In this document: positions 21,935 through 32,416 of the stretch, piece after piece
Layout of the letters: every line of letters begins with the position of its first letter
Numbering within the stretch: the stretch's first letter is position 1
NCBI GenBank assembly: GCA_019916065.1
Contig: CM034233.1
Span: 41,704,862-41,768,861 of the forward strand
DNA from: Vitellaria paradoxa
Taxonomy: Eukaryota > Streptophyta > Magnoliopsida > Ericales > Sapotaceae
DNA: 64,000 nt
Reading direction: 5' to 3'
Program-made: the position numbers and the translations under genes
The notes under the pieces: generated by a model
Told to the model about the DNA's origin: nothing
What the model saw: only the letters and a program-made list of their open reading frames with translations
Databases searched by the model: none

Positions 21935-24915
21935 CCCAACTTAAAGGCATTCTTTCCTATAGCAAGCACTTCAGATCATAGCACTACCATTATCAACGTT
22001 AGGCAATTCATCAAAATGGGGTCGAAGACATTTAAATTCTTCAACTACTGGACAAAACATAAGTAATTCACAAGGATAACGGAGGAGATTCAGCCCATTT
22101 CAGGTACCCCCATGTTCAAACTATTTGCTAAGCTCAAATCTCTCAAACTAGCTCTCAAAGAGTTCAATGCAAAGTTCTATGGAGACCTCCCTAGCAATGT
22201 AGCAGTGGCCAAAGCTGAGCTTGATGGAATTCAAAAGGAACTTCAACAAAACAAAAGCCCTTATCTTTTTGATAAAGAAAGCAATGCACTTGAGGATTAT
22301 ATTCCCTCACTTTAGCAGAGGAAGGATTTTACAAGCAAAAATCAAAAGACAATACAATCAAGGTGGGGGATCAAAATACCTCCTTCTTCCATAGGAGAGT
22401 CAAGGCCCATTGTATAAGGAACAAAATCCTATCAATCTTGGATGTTCATGGGGAAAGGCAAGAAGATTATGAGGTTGTCAAGCCCCTATTCATTTACCAT
22501 TGCATGCAACTCCTTGGCACCCCCTTCAATTACCCACCTAATGCAAGGCAATATGTTGAAGAAGTAATGCAAGTTGGTTTACCACTGGATTTAGTATGCT
22601 CACTGGATTTAGAGGTAACTAAGGAAGAAATCAAGGATACTCTCTTCTCCTTGCTAGATCAAAAGGCTCCAAGCCCTGATGGGTTTACATCCCATTTTTT
22701 CAAGAAAGCTTAGGATGTTGTTGGGGATGCTATAGCAGAGGCAATTAAATCATTTTTCCATTTAGGTAAGTTATTAAAGGCGGCCAATTCCACTATCATA
22801 GTTTTGGTGCCTAAAGTTCCAAATCTGAGTAAGGCCACGACTATAGACCTATCTCCTATTGCACAACCATCTACACATGCATCTCTAAGATAATTCCTAA
22901 TCGGCTCAAAAGGATAATGCCTAATGTCATCAATCCTTCACAAGTAGCTTTTGTTAAAGAGAGATCCATCTCAGATCAAATCCTCCTTATGCATGAATTA
23001 GTGAGGACTATCATAGACAAAACTTATCCCATAGATGTGCTGTGAAGATAGATTTGATGAAGCTTTTGATTTTGTTTCATAGGACCTATTGCTAGACATT
23101 TTTCAAGCCCTTAAACTTTCAACCAAGTTTCAAGGATGGATTAGAGATTATATTACTTCCCCTCACTTCTTTATCTCTATGAATAAAGCACTTGAAGGGC
23201 ACTTCCAAGGTATAAAAGGACTTTGACAAGGTGACCCACTATCCCCATATTTGTTCTTTCCTATAATGGAGTTCTTCTCATGATTGTTTAATGCATTAGT
23301 TTGGGAAAATGAATTCTCTTACCATCCTTAGTGCCTTAAGCTACCTATTAATCACATATGCTTTGTAGATGATTTATTTCTTTTATGTACTCCAAATGAG
23401 TACTTCTCTATAAGGTACTTCTTGAGTTCCACAAATACTCAGGGCTTAAACCTAATGAGCAGAAAAGCAAAATTTACATCTTAGGTATCAACCAGCATCA
23501 AAAGCAACAGCTTTGCTCCATCCTTGGCTTTCAATTAGGTGAATTACCTGTCAAATACTTGGGAGTTCCACTAATCTCCACAAAGCTAAATCATGAGGAC
23601 TACAAAGAGCTAATTGAGAAGATCACTAAGAAAGTTATTAGCTAGTCCTCTAAATGCCTCCCTATACTGGTAGATTGGTCCTTATCAAGTCCATTTTGTT
23701 TAGCATCCAAATTTACTGGAGCATACACTTCATCCTCCCCAAGAAGGTGTGTAGCTCTGTAAAGCAAGTACTAAGAAGATTCCTTTGGTTTGGAGTTGAG
23801 TTAAAGAAATGGGGAAGCAAAGTAGCTTGCAATGAAGCATGCTTACCAAAAAATGAAAGGGGTCTCGGCTTAAAGAAGATCCATGAATAGATTAAGGCTA
23901 TAATGACGTGGCACCTATGGCCATTATGTTCTCAAAATCCTTCACTTTGGGTTGAATGGTGCAAATCTAATCTCCTCAAGGACAAATGCTTTTGGGAAAT
24001 CAAACCTCCTTTGGATTACTCTTGGAATTGGAGGAAATTACTTAAACTTCAAGAAGAAGTAAGTAGAATCTCCAAATATAAGGTGGGAAATGGTGAATCT
24101 ATTTCACTTTGGTATTCTAATTGGCATCCCAAAGGCCCTTTTATTCCTAAGTACACCCCAAGAATAGCATATGATGCCGGGTTAACAAAAGATGCTAAAG
24201 TCTAAGGTGATAAGTAATAGGCAATGGTGATGGCCTTACTCAAACACCTGGGAACTTAGAGAGATTGTAATAGAAATACCTCCCAATTACTTTACCAAAT
24301 CCTCAAGTGCCAGACCAATTCATTTGGACTGCCTCTAAGGATGGAATCTACAAAGCTGCGGCCAAATGGGAAGCTTGATGGGAAAGAGGCCAAAAGGTAA
24401 TATGGCATAGCATTCTTTGGTTTCCTAATCACATCCCTAGGCATAACTTTATCTTATAGCTTGCAATTAGGGCAAGACTGACTACTAAAGGCAAACTTAT
24501 TGCATGGGATATGAACGTGGATCCTTCTTGTGTCTAGTGTGGGCAAACCATGGAGAACATAGACCATTTATTCTTTCAATGCCCCTTCACAGCTGAATTA
24601 AGGAAAGCGATACTACAGAAATGTTCCATCACCAAAATTGCACAACCTTGGAAGGAAGAAATCACATGGGCCATAGGTAAATTCAATGGGAACGGTCTAC
24701 AAAATATCATTTGCAAACTTACTTGGGTAGCTATGATCTACCACATTTGGAAAGAAAAGAATGTAAGAGTTTTCAAAGGACTCTCTTCATCAATCCCCAA
24801 CTTGTCAAGAATATCCAATATGAAGTCAGAATCAAAATTTCTCAGCTACCTGTCATTAAGCATTCTGATATAAATATTAGAATTTGTATTAGTTGGGAGA
24901 CATTCTTTTATAACT
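21935..24915 (+). mobile_element. 5'-truncated plant L1 LINE (ORF2 remnant)
   Basis: The order is the end of an endonuclease domain (SDH at 21971-21979, then KTFKFFNYWTKH), linker KLFAKLKSLKLALKEFNAKF (22112), and reverse transcriptase (NTSFFHRRVKAHCIRNKI at 22373, QKAPSPDGFTSHFFKKA, catalytic FVDD at 23362-23373). The thumb and C-terminal part follow (MPPYTGRLVLIKSILFSIQI at 23654), then a zf-RVT-like segment (MENIDHLFFQCPF at 24550 with Cys and His spaced as in plant LINEs). Stops and shifts occur throughout. ORF1 and most of the endonuclease are missing. No poly-A tail is visible before the LTR that starts at about 24958, so the 3' end may also be lost. Confidence 0.88.
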
Positions 24916-25758
24916 AAACATACTTTGTTACACGGGGAAATGTGACCGCTATTAGACTGTGTGTCTAAACTAACCCTAAGTGTAAGGGTGTGCGGTGTAG
25001 TTTTAACTCGGTGAGTCCGAGGTCGAATCCACAGGGAACTATGAGATTGAACACTAGGGTTTTCTAGGTTCTTCTACCTATTGTTCCATTTTAAAAGACA
25101 AGAAAAGAAAATAAAACAAGTTTTAGGTTTTGAGAAGAGTTGATTAAGTAACTAGCAATCAAATAAAAGTAAATTGCAAACATTAACTGAACTAGCATTC
25201 AAGAAATTAAATTACTTTTATTCCAACTAATAGAAAAGCAAGATACAAAATTAAACTAAACTAAAATAATGAAAGCAATAAAATTAAGCATTCAAGATAA
25301 CTGAAATGATTCTTGATTCAACTTTCAATTCTGGGTAATTTACTACTTCACTATGGGATGTGTTAAAACTACAATCTATAGTTCACGTCAAAGGAGCCAT
25401 AGGTTGGGAAAAATATTCTCATTAAAGTTCAGAAAATATCCGACACTTAGTTTTAAAATCACGTTTCATTATGAATAATAAAACTAGAAAGATTTTCTAA
25501 GAAAACATTCGGTTTCAAACCTAAATTAGGGTTCGTCCGAAAATTATTAAAAAATTATATTCAAGAGTTTTTACCAGTGATTACAAAGAATATAGTCAAA
25601 AACTATTGTTTTCGAAGGTTTTTCAAACAACTAAAACCAGATTTGTTTAAGAAATCAGTTTTAATTTTCCCAAAATTATTAAATCAATTTTTTACCCGAA
25701 AACTTTCACCAGTGATTACAGAAAATGTAGTCAAAGGTTTCCGTTTTCGAAAGTGTTT

Positions 25759-27346
25759 TGTTGGCCCAAGGTTTATAAAGTTAGTTTTATAATTAATTTT
25801 GATGATAACAAACATTGAATTAAATTTTCACAATAAATTTTCAAATAGACATTGTAAGAAATGTTACAATTCATTTGATAGATTCAAAATAATAGAGTTG
25901 GAAGAGATTGATATTATTTTTTAGATATTTTCACATAATTTGGATGATGGAATAAAGGAATTTCAAAGTTGGGAGTAATAGAAATCAAAGTAAGATGAAG
26001 ATTTGAACTAGAGGTTAACTCGGGTAAACAGAGAAATCAGACATATGTCAGTATATAGATGATATCTTAAGATCCAATGGTTCAATTATTATGAAATTTT
26101 AATATAGTAAACTAGACTTCTATATATACAACTTTACCGAAGGGAAATTGTTGTGGATCTGACGTTAAGATATCAAAATATGAGTTGGAATATTAGTCAT
26201 TACAGAAAGATTTTTAATTCTGGATTCTGGAGCTAGTCTTAGTTTTTGAGACATAACTTATACTCTATAGCTTTAAAAATTCTGATTTTTGGTGTGTGAA
26301 AAGAAGACTCAAAAAGCTACAACTTTTGTAGTTTAAGTTTCTTCTAATTCTAAAAGTATCCTGGTGAAACGGAAGCTTAAACGGGAAACACGGATTTAGA
26401 ATGTTAGAAAAAGCTATCAAAAGCTGGTCTCGGTTCAGAAGCCATATCTGACTATCTAACCGTTGGATGAAGCTCAAAATTTGACATGTGATAGCTGACT
26501 TATATATCTACAAAGTCTTTACTCTGAGGCAATGTCATATTTGAGCGTTATGAGTGTGAAAAACGGTCACAAATATATCTCAGAAAATCTGAATCTGAAA
26601 GACAGCATTGGAAGCAAGGAAATTCAATTTCTTTCAAGGGCAAAAGTGTCTTTTCACTTAGTAACGGCCATTTGGAGATTTTCATCTATAAATAGAGCCT
26701 CAAACTCATATTCAAGAAGTGGAAGAAGGCAAGAAAGAAGTGCTTACAAAGAGATATTAGAAATTCCATAACTTTGCAAACATAGACTGATTTCTTCTCA
26801 CATTTGTGCTTCATCTTTCATATTCACCTTGTGAGAGTTTCTTTTTGATTTGATTGAGTTTTAAACTCATCATTGTTGTTGTAAGAAAGGGAAATTTAAA
26901 GCCTTTTAATTTGTGAGAGTTGGGTGAGCTCTTGTTGGTTTTGGTTCAAGTGTTAGGACCAAAACAAGAGACTTTATTTGAGAGAGACTTGTGTGAGTGA
27001 TTTGGGGATAAAATCACTTGGGAAAGGTTTCTAGCACATTGGGAAGCTAGTGTGTAATAAGCTCTTCAAAGAATAGTGGAGAAATCTCAAGGAAGGCCTT
27101 AGGGGAGTGGACGTAGGCAACATTGAAGCCGAACCACTATAAATCGATTGTGTTTGCTTCTCTTCCCTTCTCTTTATATTTATTGCAAACACTAGCACTC
27201 ACTCTTCATTCACAAATATTGAATAATTTTTTTTTGGTGCATTTCATATTCATCTTGACATATTTGTTTTAGGGTTGAAATTTTTATTTGTAAAATTTTT
27301 AAGCAACCCTATTCACCCCCCTCTAATGTTGCTATTTGGGACAACA
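25759..27346 (+). mobile_element. Ty1/copia-like solo LTR
   Basis: The 1588 bp block begins TGTTGGCCCAAGG and ends TTGGGACAACA, with inverted ends TGTTG/CAACA, and is flanked by TGTTT at 25754-25758 and 27347-27351. The ATTCACCCCCCTCTA phrase near the 3' end (27311-27325) resembles that of long copia LTRs of the SIRE/Maximus group as I recall them. A TATAAATA box supports the plus orientation. No coding sequence is present. Confidence 0.88.
26687..26694 (+). promoter_or_regulatory. TATA box of the copia-like LTR
   Basis: TATAAATA in the context TTCATCTATAAATAGAGCC is a canonical plant TATA box. A start site would be expected 25-35 bases downstream, near 26720-26730. Confidence 0.7.
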
Positions 27347-27867
27347 TGTTTGAAACAAAATAAAATGATCCTTAAAATCGTAGATCACTCCGCAAAGGTT
27401 TTTACAAACCATGCGAAGGATCTACGCACATCCCTTCGTTTTTCACAAACTATCATTCCTTGATTCGTTGAATCAAGAACTAGGGTTTTACGCTACATTT
27501 ATAATGAAATCCATGCAATTGAATCCAACCATTAAGACAAAAATCAAAGAATGAGATGAAGGAATAAATATAAACTAAACTACGAATAAAAATATTATTA
27601 ATCTACGCAAAAACAGTACCGTACTTTGAAGAACGAAAGGAATAGCAAAAGATAATGCATGCTAAAACAAAACCAAAGGAAGCTACTCCCAACTTGAAAA
27701 ACATCTTCAAGAATCTATAAAAACTCACTCTAAAACTCTAGAAAACTCTCAAGAATGTGGGGAAGAAGATGAGAAGAATCCCCACTAAACGGCTGCTTAT
27801 TGGGTATTTATAACTCCTCCAAGGAAACCCTAAAAACGAAGAAGGAAATTAACCCCGTGCGTCCAAG

Positions 27868-27953
27868 TGTCTGGACACCCAATTGGGGTGTCCGGACAGA
27901 AGTAAGCTTCCATGTGTCCAGGTGTCCGGACACCCAAATGGGGTGTTCGGACA
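27868..27953. other. two GTCCGGAC hairpins in LTR C1
   Basis: TGTCTGGACACCC pairs with GGGTGTCCGGACA (27868-27898), and TGTCCGGACACCC with GGGTGTTCGGACA (27923-27953), each with 13-base arms around a loop of about 5 bases. Corresponding sites are 59037-59070 in LTR C2 and the 18 bp palindrome at 52778-52795 in LTR C3. Confidence 0.7.
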
Positions 27954-28397
27954 GCAGTGTATAAATTTCACTTTTTATGTTTTTCTTCTGACAGCTTTCT
28001 GTCCTCGACTTCCAATGCGATTTTGACCTCGAAGATCATGGATTCAGGCTTTGGCTAAAACACGAAAGTTGTAGCCCTTTGAGTCTTCTTTCCAAGCCAA
28101 AAAGAATCAGGTCAATCCGAATTGTGAGTGAAAAGATATGGTCAAAATACTGACAAGGTATCAAGCTAGAACTTCAGCTGCACACCACTTCAACCATCTT
28201 GAACTTCGGACCATTTTTTTCTACGTGACAGCCACTTTCATCGCTACTAATCTCAATTATTTTTCCGCTTTCCCTACAATTAAGAAAATAAAACGTATAA
28301 GTAATAAAATAATGATAAAACTTCAAGATTAACTACTTAAATGCATCAATGTGTATCAAAATGTAGAGTTTGTAATTACACTTTTCAAGTGTAATAA

Positions 28398-28987
28398 AAA
28401 TGCCCCTAAGATGATGTAAATTCTCTTCCATTAATCCAAATCATTCTTAATCACCAAAAAAAAAAAATATTTTCATTTACATTTTTTAGCAATCATATAA
28501 AAATAAATTTTAATTTATTTTATAACTAAATGAAATAACAAAATAACTTATTCCATTTCAATTTATTTATAAACTTTCATCATTTCTTCATCATATTAAT
28601 ACTTATTTATTTTTTTCCAAACCTTTCATAAATTTTTATTTATATTTTATTTTATTACATTATTTTTAAATTGTATTACTAGATTATGAGAATTGAAAGA
28701 TTTGTATAGAATCTTACTATATGACTTGAGGTTGACGACAAGAGTTAAAATGATAAAAGTTTACAAACAAAAGGAATGAATGAAATTAAATTTTTTGTTT
28801 AATTAAATTATGAAATAAAATAAATTTTACATTTACATGATTTTTAAAAATCTAAATATAAATAAAAATTATTTTTATTTTTAAAAATAATTTTTCTATT
28901 CTCTTGTAGGCCTAGGGATATTTGTTCAAATTTGTAAATGTTTTTTTCTTCATAAGGGCAATTATGTCATTTCAAATCAGACCTAAT
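28398..28987. other. AT-rich noncoding spacer
   Basis: This interval is more than 75% A+T by eye, with homopolymer runs and no recognisable ORF. An A12 run after AATCACC at 28443-28461 resembles the LINE tails, but no target duplication could be found. Confidence 0.7.
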
Positions 28988-29029
28988 AATAGGGGTTCTC
29001 AAGATTTGGTTAACCAAACCATGAGTCGG

Positions 29030-29061
<32 letters not shown>

Positions 29062-29261
29062 ACTGATCAAGTTGGTTTTTTTTTTTTTTATTGAATTGAA
29101 ACCAAACCATTATGAATAATTAACTGCTCAAATCGATCTGGTTATAATTTTTATCATTTTTTTGTAAAAAATAATTATCAACTTGTAACTAATTAATTAC
29201 ACATTCAAGAATATAAAAACAATCAAAAGTCAAATATACTTTGATAACAATAATAATATAA

Positions 29262-29284
29262 TTTCTTTTTTTTTTTTGGTAAAT
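29262..29284 (-). mobile_element. ultra-short LINE-tail insertion
   Basis: TTTC, twelve T and GGTAAAT (minus ATTTACC plus A12) lie between two perfect copies of ATAATAATATAA (29250-29261 and 29285-29296). The duplication is low-complexity, so it is weaker than those at 6115, 18461 and 31908. Confidence 0.65.
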
Positions 29285-29329
29285 ATAATAATATAACAAA
29301 AATATCTAAATGGGAAAAAAAATGTTAAA

Positions 29330-29593
29330 CAACTTTACCTGATTCCATCTTTTCCAGCTCTTCTAAGTTCTCTTATATGTTAAGAGGAACGTGTGATCTT
29401 GTTAGCCAAGCTTGTCCACAAATAAGAGCCTCTACCATTCTTGGAGTTAGTAAACTATGAAATGAATTTAAGCACATGACTTTTGGTGCTAAAAGATGAC
29501 TCGGGTGCAACTGTTGATACAAGCATTGATAGCACATCTCGAGCCATCAAAGAAAGCACTCGATTTTGGATGAATTCAATTTTAACCAAACTA
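29330..29593 (-). pseudogene. hAT transposase C-terminal dimerisation domain
   Basis: The minus strand reads SFDILVWLKLNSSKIECF, a stop, then a diverged block and LTPRMVEALICGQAWL (about 29450-29410). This matches the hAT C-terminal dimerisation region, where the family has W-x3-N followed by LTP-x-MVEALIC. It directly continues the frame broken at 32417. It ends in a Glu/Lys-rich tail near 29340. Confidence 0.8.
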
Positions 29594-29799
29594 AGATATC
29601 AAAGGATTTTTTTTGGTAGTTAATTGTTAATTTTATTACCAAAAAATTTTTAGATTTACAACGAGCTCAACACTAATCCCAATAGGTACACATCCCATTT
29701 AAGGGATCCAAAATACTAAAACCCATCTAACCTATCCTTCTAACAATTCCACTTACAACCCAAGTGGATAGGTTAACAAAATAGATCTCACATATAACT

Positions 29800-32080
29800 T
29801 CATCTTCTCCCTTTTTTGCTAGACTTGGACTTTGAATCTTTAATAAGAGAGATGCTTGCTAGTGCTTGTGCTTTGGTTGAATTAAACTTTTGAATGCGGT
29901 CTAGAGGTTGCTTTTTTTCCCAAGCTTGGGAGGAAGTTGGTGTTGTGCTTGTTTGCTTCGGCCCTTGCTTGGTTAATGCCTCTTCATCCTCCGGCTCTTC
30001 GGTTGGGTTGCATTCCTCTTCTTTCTTTGATTGCTCTTCTTCGCAACATGATGAGAGAACTTCAAAAATGTTGGCCGGTTGTAGTGTCTCCTTGCTTCCA
30101 TCATCTATTGCCCGATTACTCTTTCCTCTTCCCTTCACTTCTTGCCATTCTTCCTTCACTTGTTGCACCTTATCTTCTTTAACTTTCCATTCTTACTTGA
30201 TATGCTTAGCTTCATTTTTCGGCTTTAATGGACAAGAGGAAGTGGAATGACCGAAAGCTTTGCATTCTTCACACTTTTTTGGCTTCCATGGAACTTCAAC
30301 TTTGACTTCATATGGAGTACTATATCCCAAACTGATTTTGAAGGATTTGGGGATATCTTTGTCAACTTGTGCTTCAATACAAATTCTAGCAAAGGTAAGC
30401 CGACTTCTCTTTTGCATGTATTCATCAAGGAAAAGAGGCTTCCCAATTATGCTAGCCACATAACTCAAACTTTCATCTATCCATAGCTCAAGTGGGACAT
30501 TGTAGAATTTTACCCAAATGGGTAATGAAGAGAATTCCTCCTTGTTTAATTGCATACCCATTTGCCATCTTTTTATAAGAATTAGTCGGTTACCACAATA
30601 GCAGGGATCCCCATCTACTATTATCCTTAATGCATCCTCACTCTTGATATTAAAAATGTAGAAATCATTTTCAAGGGTGACAACCTCTACAACCTCTTTT
30701 GCCCATTTTTTCATTGCCCATGTTTTAACATAATGGAAAGAATTCCATTTGTCTACAAAATAGCCTACTAAGGCATGTTCCCAATGAATATAACCTTTCT
30801 TTGAAATTTCAATTGGGATTCTAAGCTCATTTTCATTTAAATCAACATTGAAGAACCTGAGATTTGTGGCTTCCTTTTCACCTTTTGAACCGAATAGTTG
30901 GCTCGGCACTTTGGTTTTGTGAAGAGGGAGGAACCGGTTCTGTTTTTGTACATGCACCCGGGAGGAGGTTTGAGTTGTAAGCTTCTCCCTTTAATTGGTC
31001 ACGTGAGTTAAAGGAGTGTGGCCCACTATTCAGATTAGTATTTAGTAGAGGGAATTCACAAATACCCGAATGGGGATGAGGTGGCCCATTTTGGAGGCTT
31101 CACCATGGGGCCCAGCATTATGCATTGTCTTCGAATAACAATTCGGGGTAGGGAAGTCTTCAGACAAGTCAAAGTTGGCTGCACTAGAGTGGGGAACCAA
31201 AGGGTAATTACCTTCCTTTTACCCGATTGCACTTGGTGTAATTGGAGTGGGTCCCTCCACATCACTTAAGTCAACTCCTAATGTTGGATTTCAGCTAGCT
31301 TCGGCAGCTACACCATCCTTACCCCACGGTTTAATGAAATTATCATAGGTTGTTTGCTCAACAGCCCGTGTAGTAGCAGATCTGCTTTGTACCCGATCTG
31401 CACACCCATCATTGAGATTGGCTTTGGTTGAACCACTCAAAGGACCACCTAGCTTGGCGGCAAAGTTCCCGCTCAACGAGTCTCCCAACATTGCTTCCTT
31501 TGCTTCAATCTTACAAGGAACTTCAGGTTGTAAATCAATGGAGAAGGCTGGAGAACACTTGGAATCTTCGTCTGCTTGTCCATCTTTAGCTAAACCCGAA
31601 TAAACTTCAAGTTTCTTTGCTTCATTAACATCTAGTTGATGCTCGGGGCTACTTGTATTTCCCGAGTTTAATGACTGCTTTGGAGTGGAGTCTTCAACTA
31701 AATGCATAGGACCGGTTTTGAGGTTTTTCAACCTTTGAGCTACCCTTGCCATGGCTTCCGGTGTATGTTCATCTTGCACTCTAGTAGCCGTCCATCTTGG
31801 CTTTTGCCGGTTGGAAGAACTCGTGGAAGGAGCTTTAACTTTGACATCATCTTCTCCGTAGCTACAACTAAGATAGTCATCATAAATATCATCTTCTTCA
31901 TACTCTTTTTTTTTTTGGTAATTAATCTTCTTCATACTCTTGGCCTTCTAAGTCTGAAAGATTAATCTTAACACTTGGGCTGCCACTTTTAATTAGCTTT
32001 TCCTTTACCAAGCTTGCATGAAAATCCTTGAGGGATAGCTTGGTAGCTGAGTTCTTCTTCAAACGGGCTGCTTTCCCCAT
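29800..32080 (-). pseudogene. L1 ORF1-type nucleic-acid-binding protein (DUF4283 and zinc knuckle)
   Basis: The ORF starts at about 32080 (MGKAARLKKNSATKLSLKDF) and ends KSSKKGRR at 29800. An acidic, Ser-rich N-terminal half (31935-31291) is followed by a DUF4283-like domain (GYIHWEHALVGYFVDKWNSF, then LPIWVKFYNVPLELW, at 30840-30480). A CCHC-type knuckle follows, CEECKAFGHSTSSCP (about 30285-30240), then a basic/acidic tail. In plant L1s this protein binds element RNA. Stops occur near 31290, 31205 and 30193, and LINE tails at 31908 and 32094 interrupt the frame or leader. With those set aside, one frame runs nearly throughout. No ORF2 follows. Confidence 0.85.
31908..31924 (-). mobile_element. 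ultra-short LINE-tail insertion, perfect 17 bp duplication
   Basis: Nine T and GGTAATTA (minus TAATTACC plus A9) lie between two identical copies of ATCTTCTTCATACTCTT (31891-31907 and 31925-31941). The 17 bp insert adds a TAA stop to the ORF1-like gene on the minus strand. This is the clearest example of the class. Confidence 0.92.
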
Positions 32081-32093
32081 GATGATGAGCCTT

Positions 32094-32114
32094 TTTTTTT
32101 TTTTTTTGGTAGTT
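32094..32114 (-). mobile_element. ultra-short LINE-tail insertion at the ORF1 start
   Basis: Fourteen T and GGTAGTT (minus AACTACC plus A14) lie between TGATGATGAGCCTT (32080-32093) and TGATGATGACCTT (32115-32127), a duplication with a one-base indel. The AACTACC end is identical to the 3' end of the ORF1-only LINE that it interrupts. It lies just upstream of the ORF1 start codon. Confidence 0.85.
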
Positions 32115-32416
32115 TGATGATGACCTTAACTTGCTGAAAATTACTTAACTTGCTAGAAAACTACTTCCCGATCCTTTAAGATGAAATATTAACAAGAAGA
32201 TAGTTGGGAAGATGACAAGAGAGCTGTAGATGATGATAGATTAGTGCAAGAACCCATGAATGTAAGCTAAAATTTTAGAGAGAGAAGCTCTCAACTTTCT
32301 TATTATGGACTTAACTTCCTTTTAGTCTTCATGTCTCATACCTTGGTCGTGTTGAATTGATGGGATTTTGTTCCTTAGCAATGGACCTTCACTTTTTTAT
32401 AGATATCAAATGATTT

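Larger units (their letters stand above)
24958..28397 (-). mobile_element. Athila-like LTR C1 (solo or truncated), interrupted
   Basis: Sequence from TGTGTGTCTAAAC (24958) to ACTTTTCAAGTGTAAT (28397) parallels the LTR at 57853-59346. Both share GTGTAGTTTTAACTCGGTGA, TCGAATCCACAGGGAAC, the CCTTCATTCGTT-like block and the AATAAAATAATGATAAAACT block. Part also matches the LTR at 51763-53460 (CTTCCAATGCGATTTTGACC). The terminal CACA present in the other copies is missing at 28397, so that edge is eroded. A copia-like solo LTR interrupts it at 25759-27346. No internal region adjoins it. Confidence 0.75.
29610..32400 (-). mobile_element. ORF1-only LINE-like retroposon with target duplication
   Basis: The 2.8 kb minus-strand unit has a leader of about 320 bp, a gene of about 2.3 kb encoding an L1 ORF1-type protein, a 190 bp 3' region ending TTAACAATTAACTACC, and eight A. 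AGATATCAAAGGATTT (29594-29609) and AGATATCAAATGATTT (32401-32416) flank it, a 16 bp duplication with one mismatch, and the hAT transposase resumes on both sides. The entire L1 ORF2 (endonuclease and reverse transcriptase) is absent. The unit either moved in this form with help from a full LINE or lost ORF2 after insertion. Confidence 0.85.

Noticed and set aside
27226..27241. T-run with GGTGC in the copia-like LTR as a LINE tail
   Set aside because: There is no duplication, and GGTGC does not match GGTAA or GGTAG.
28443..28461. A12 run after AATCACC as another LINE tail
   Set aside because: No flanking direct repeat could be found and the end sequence differs from TTACC.
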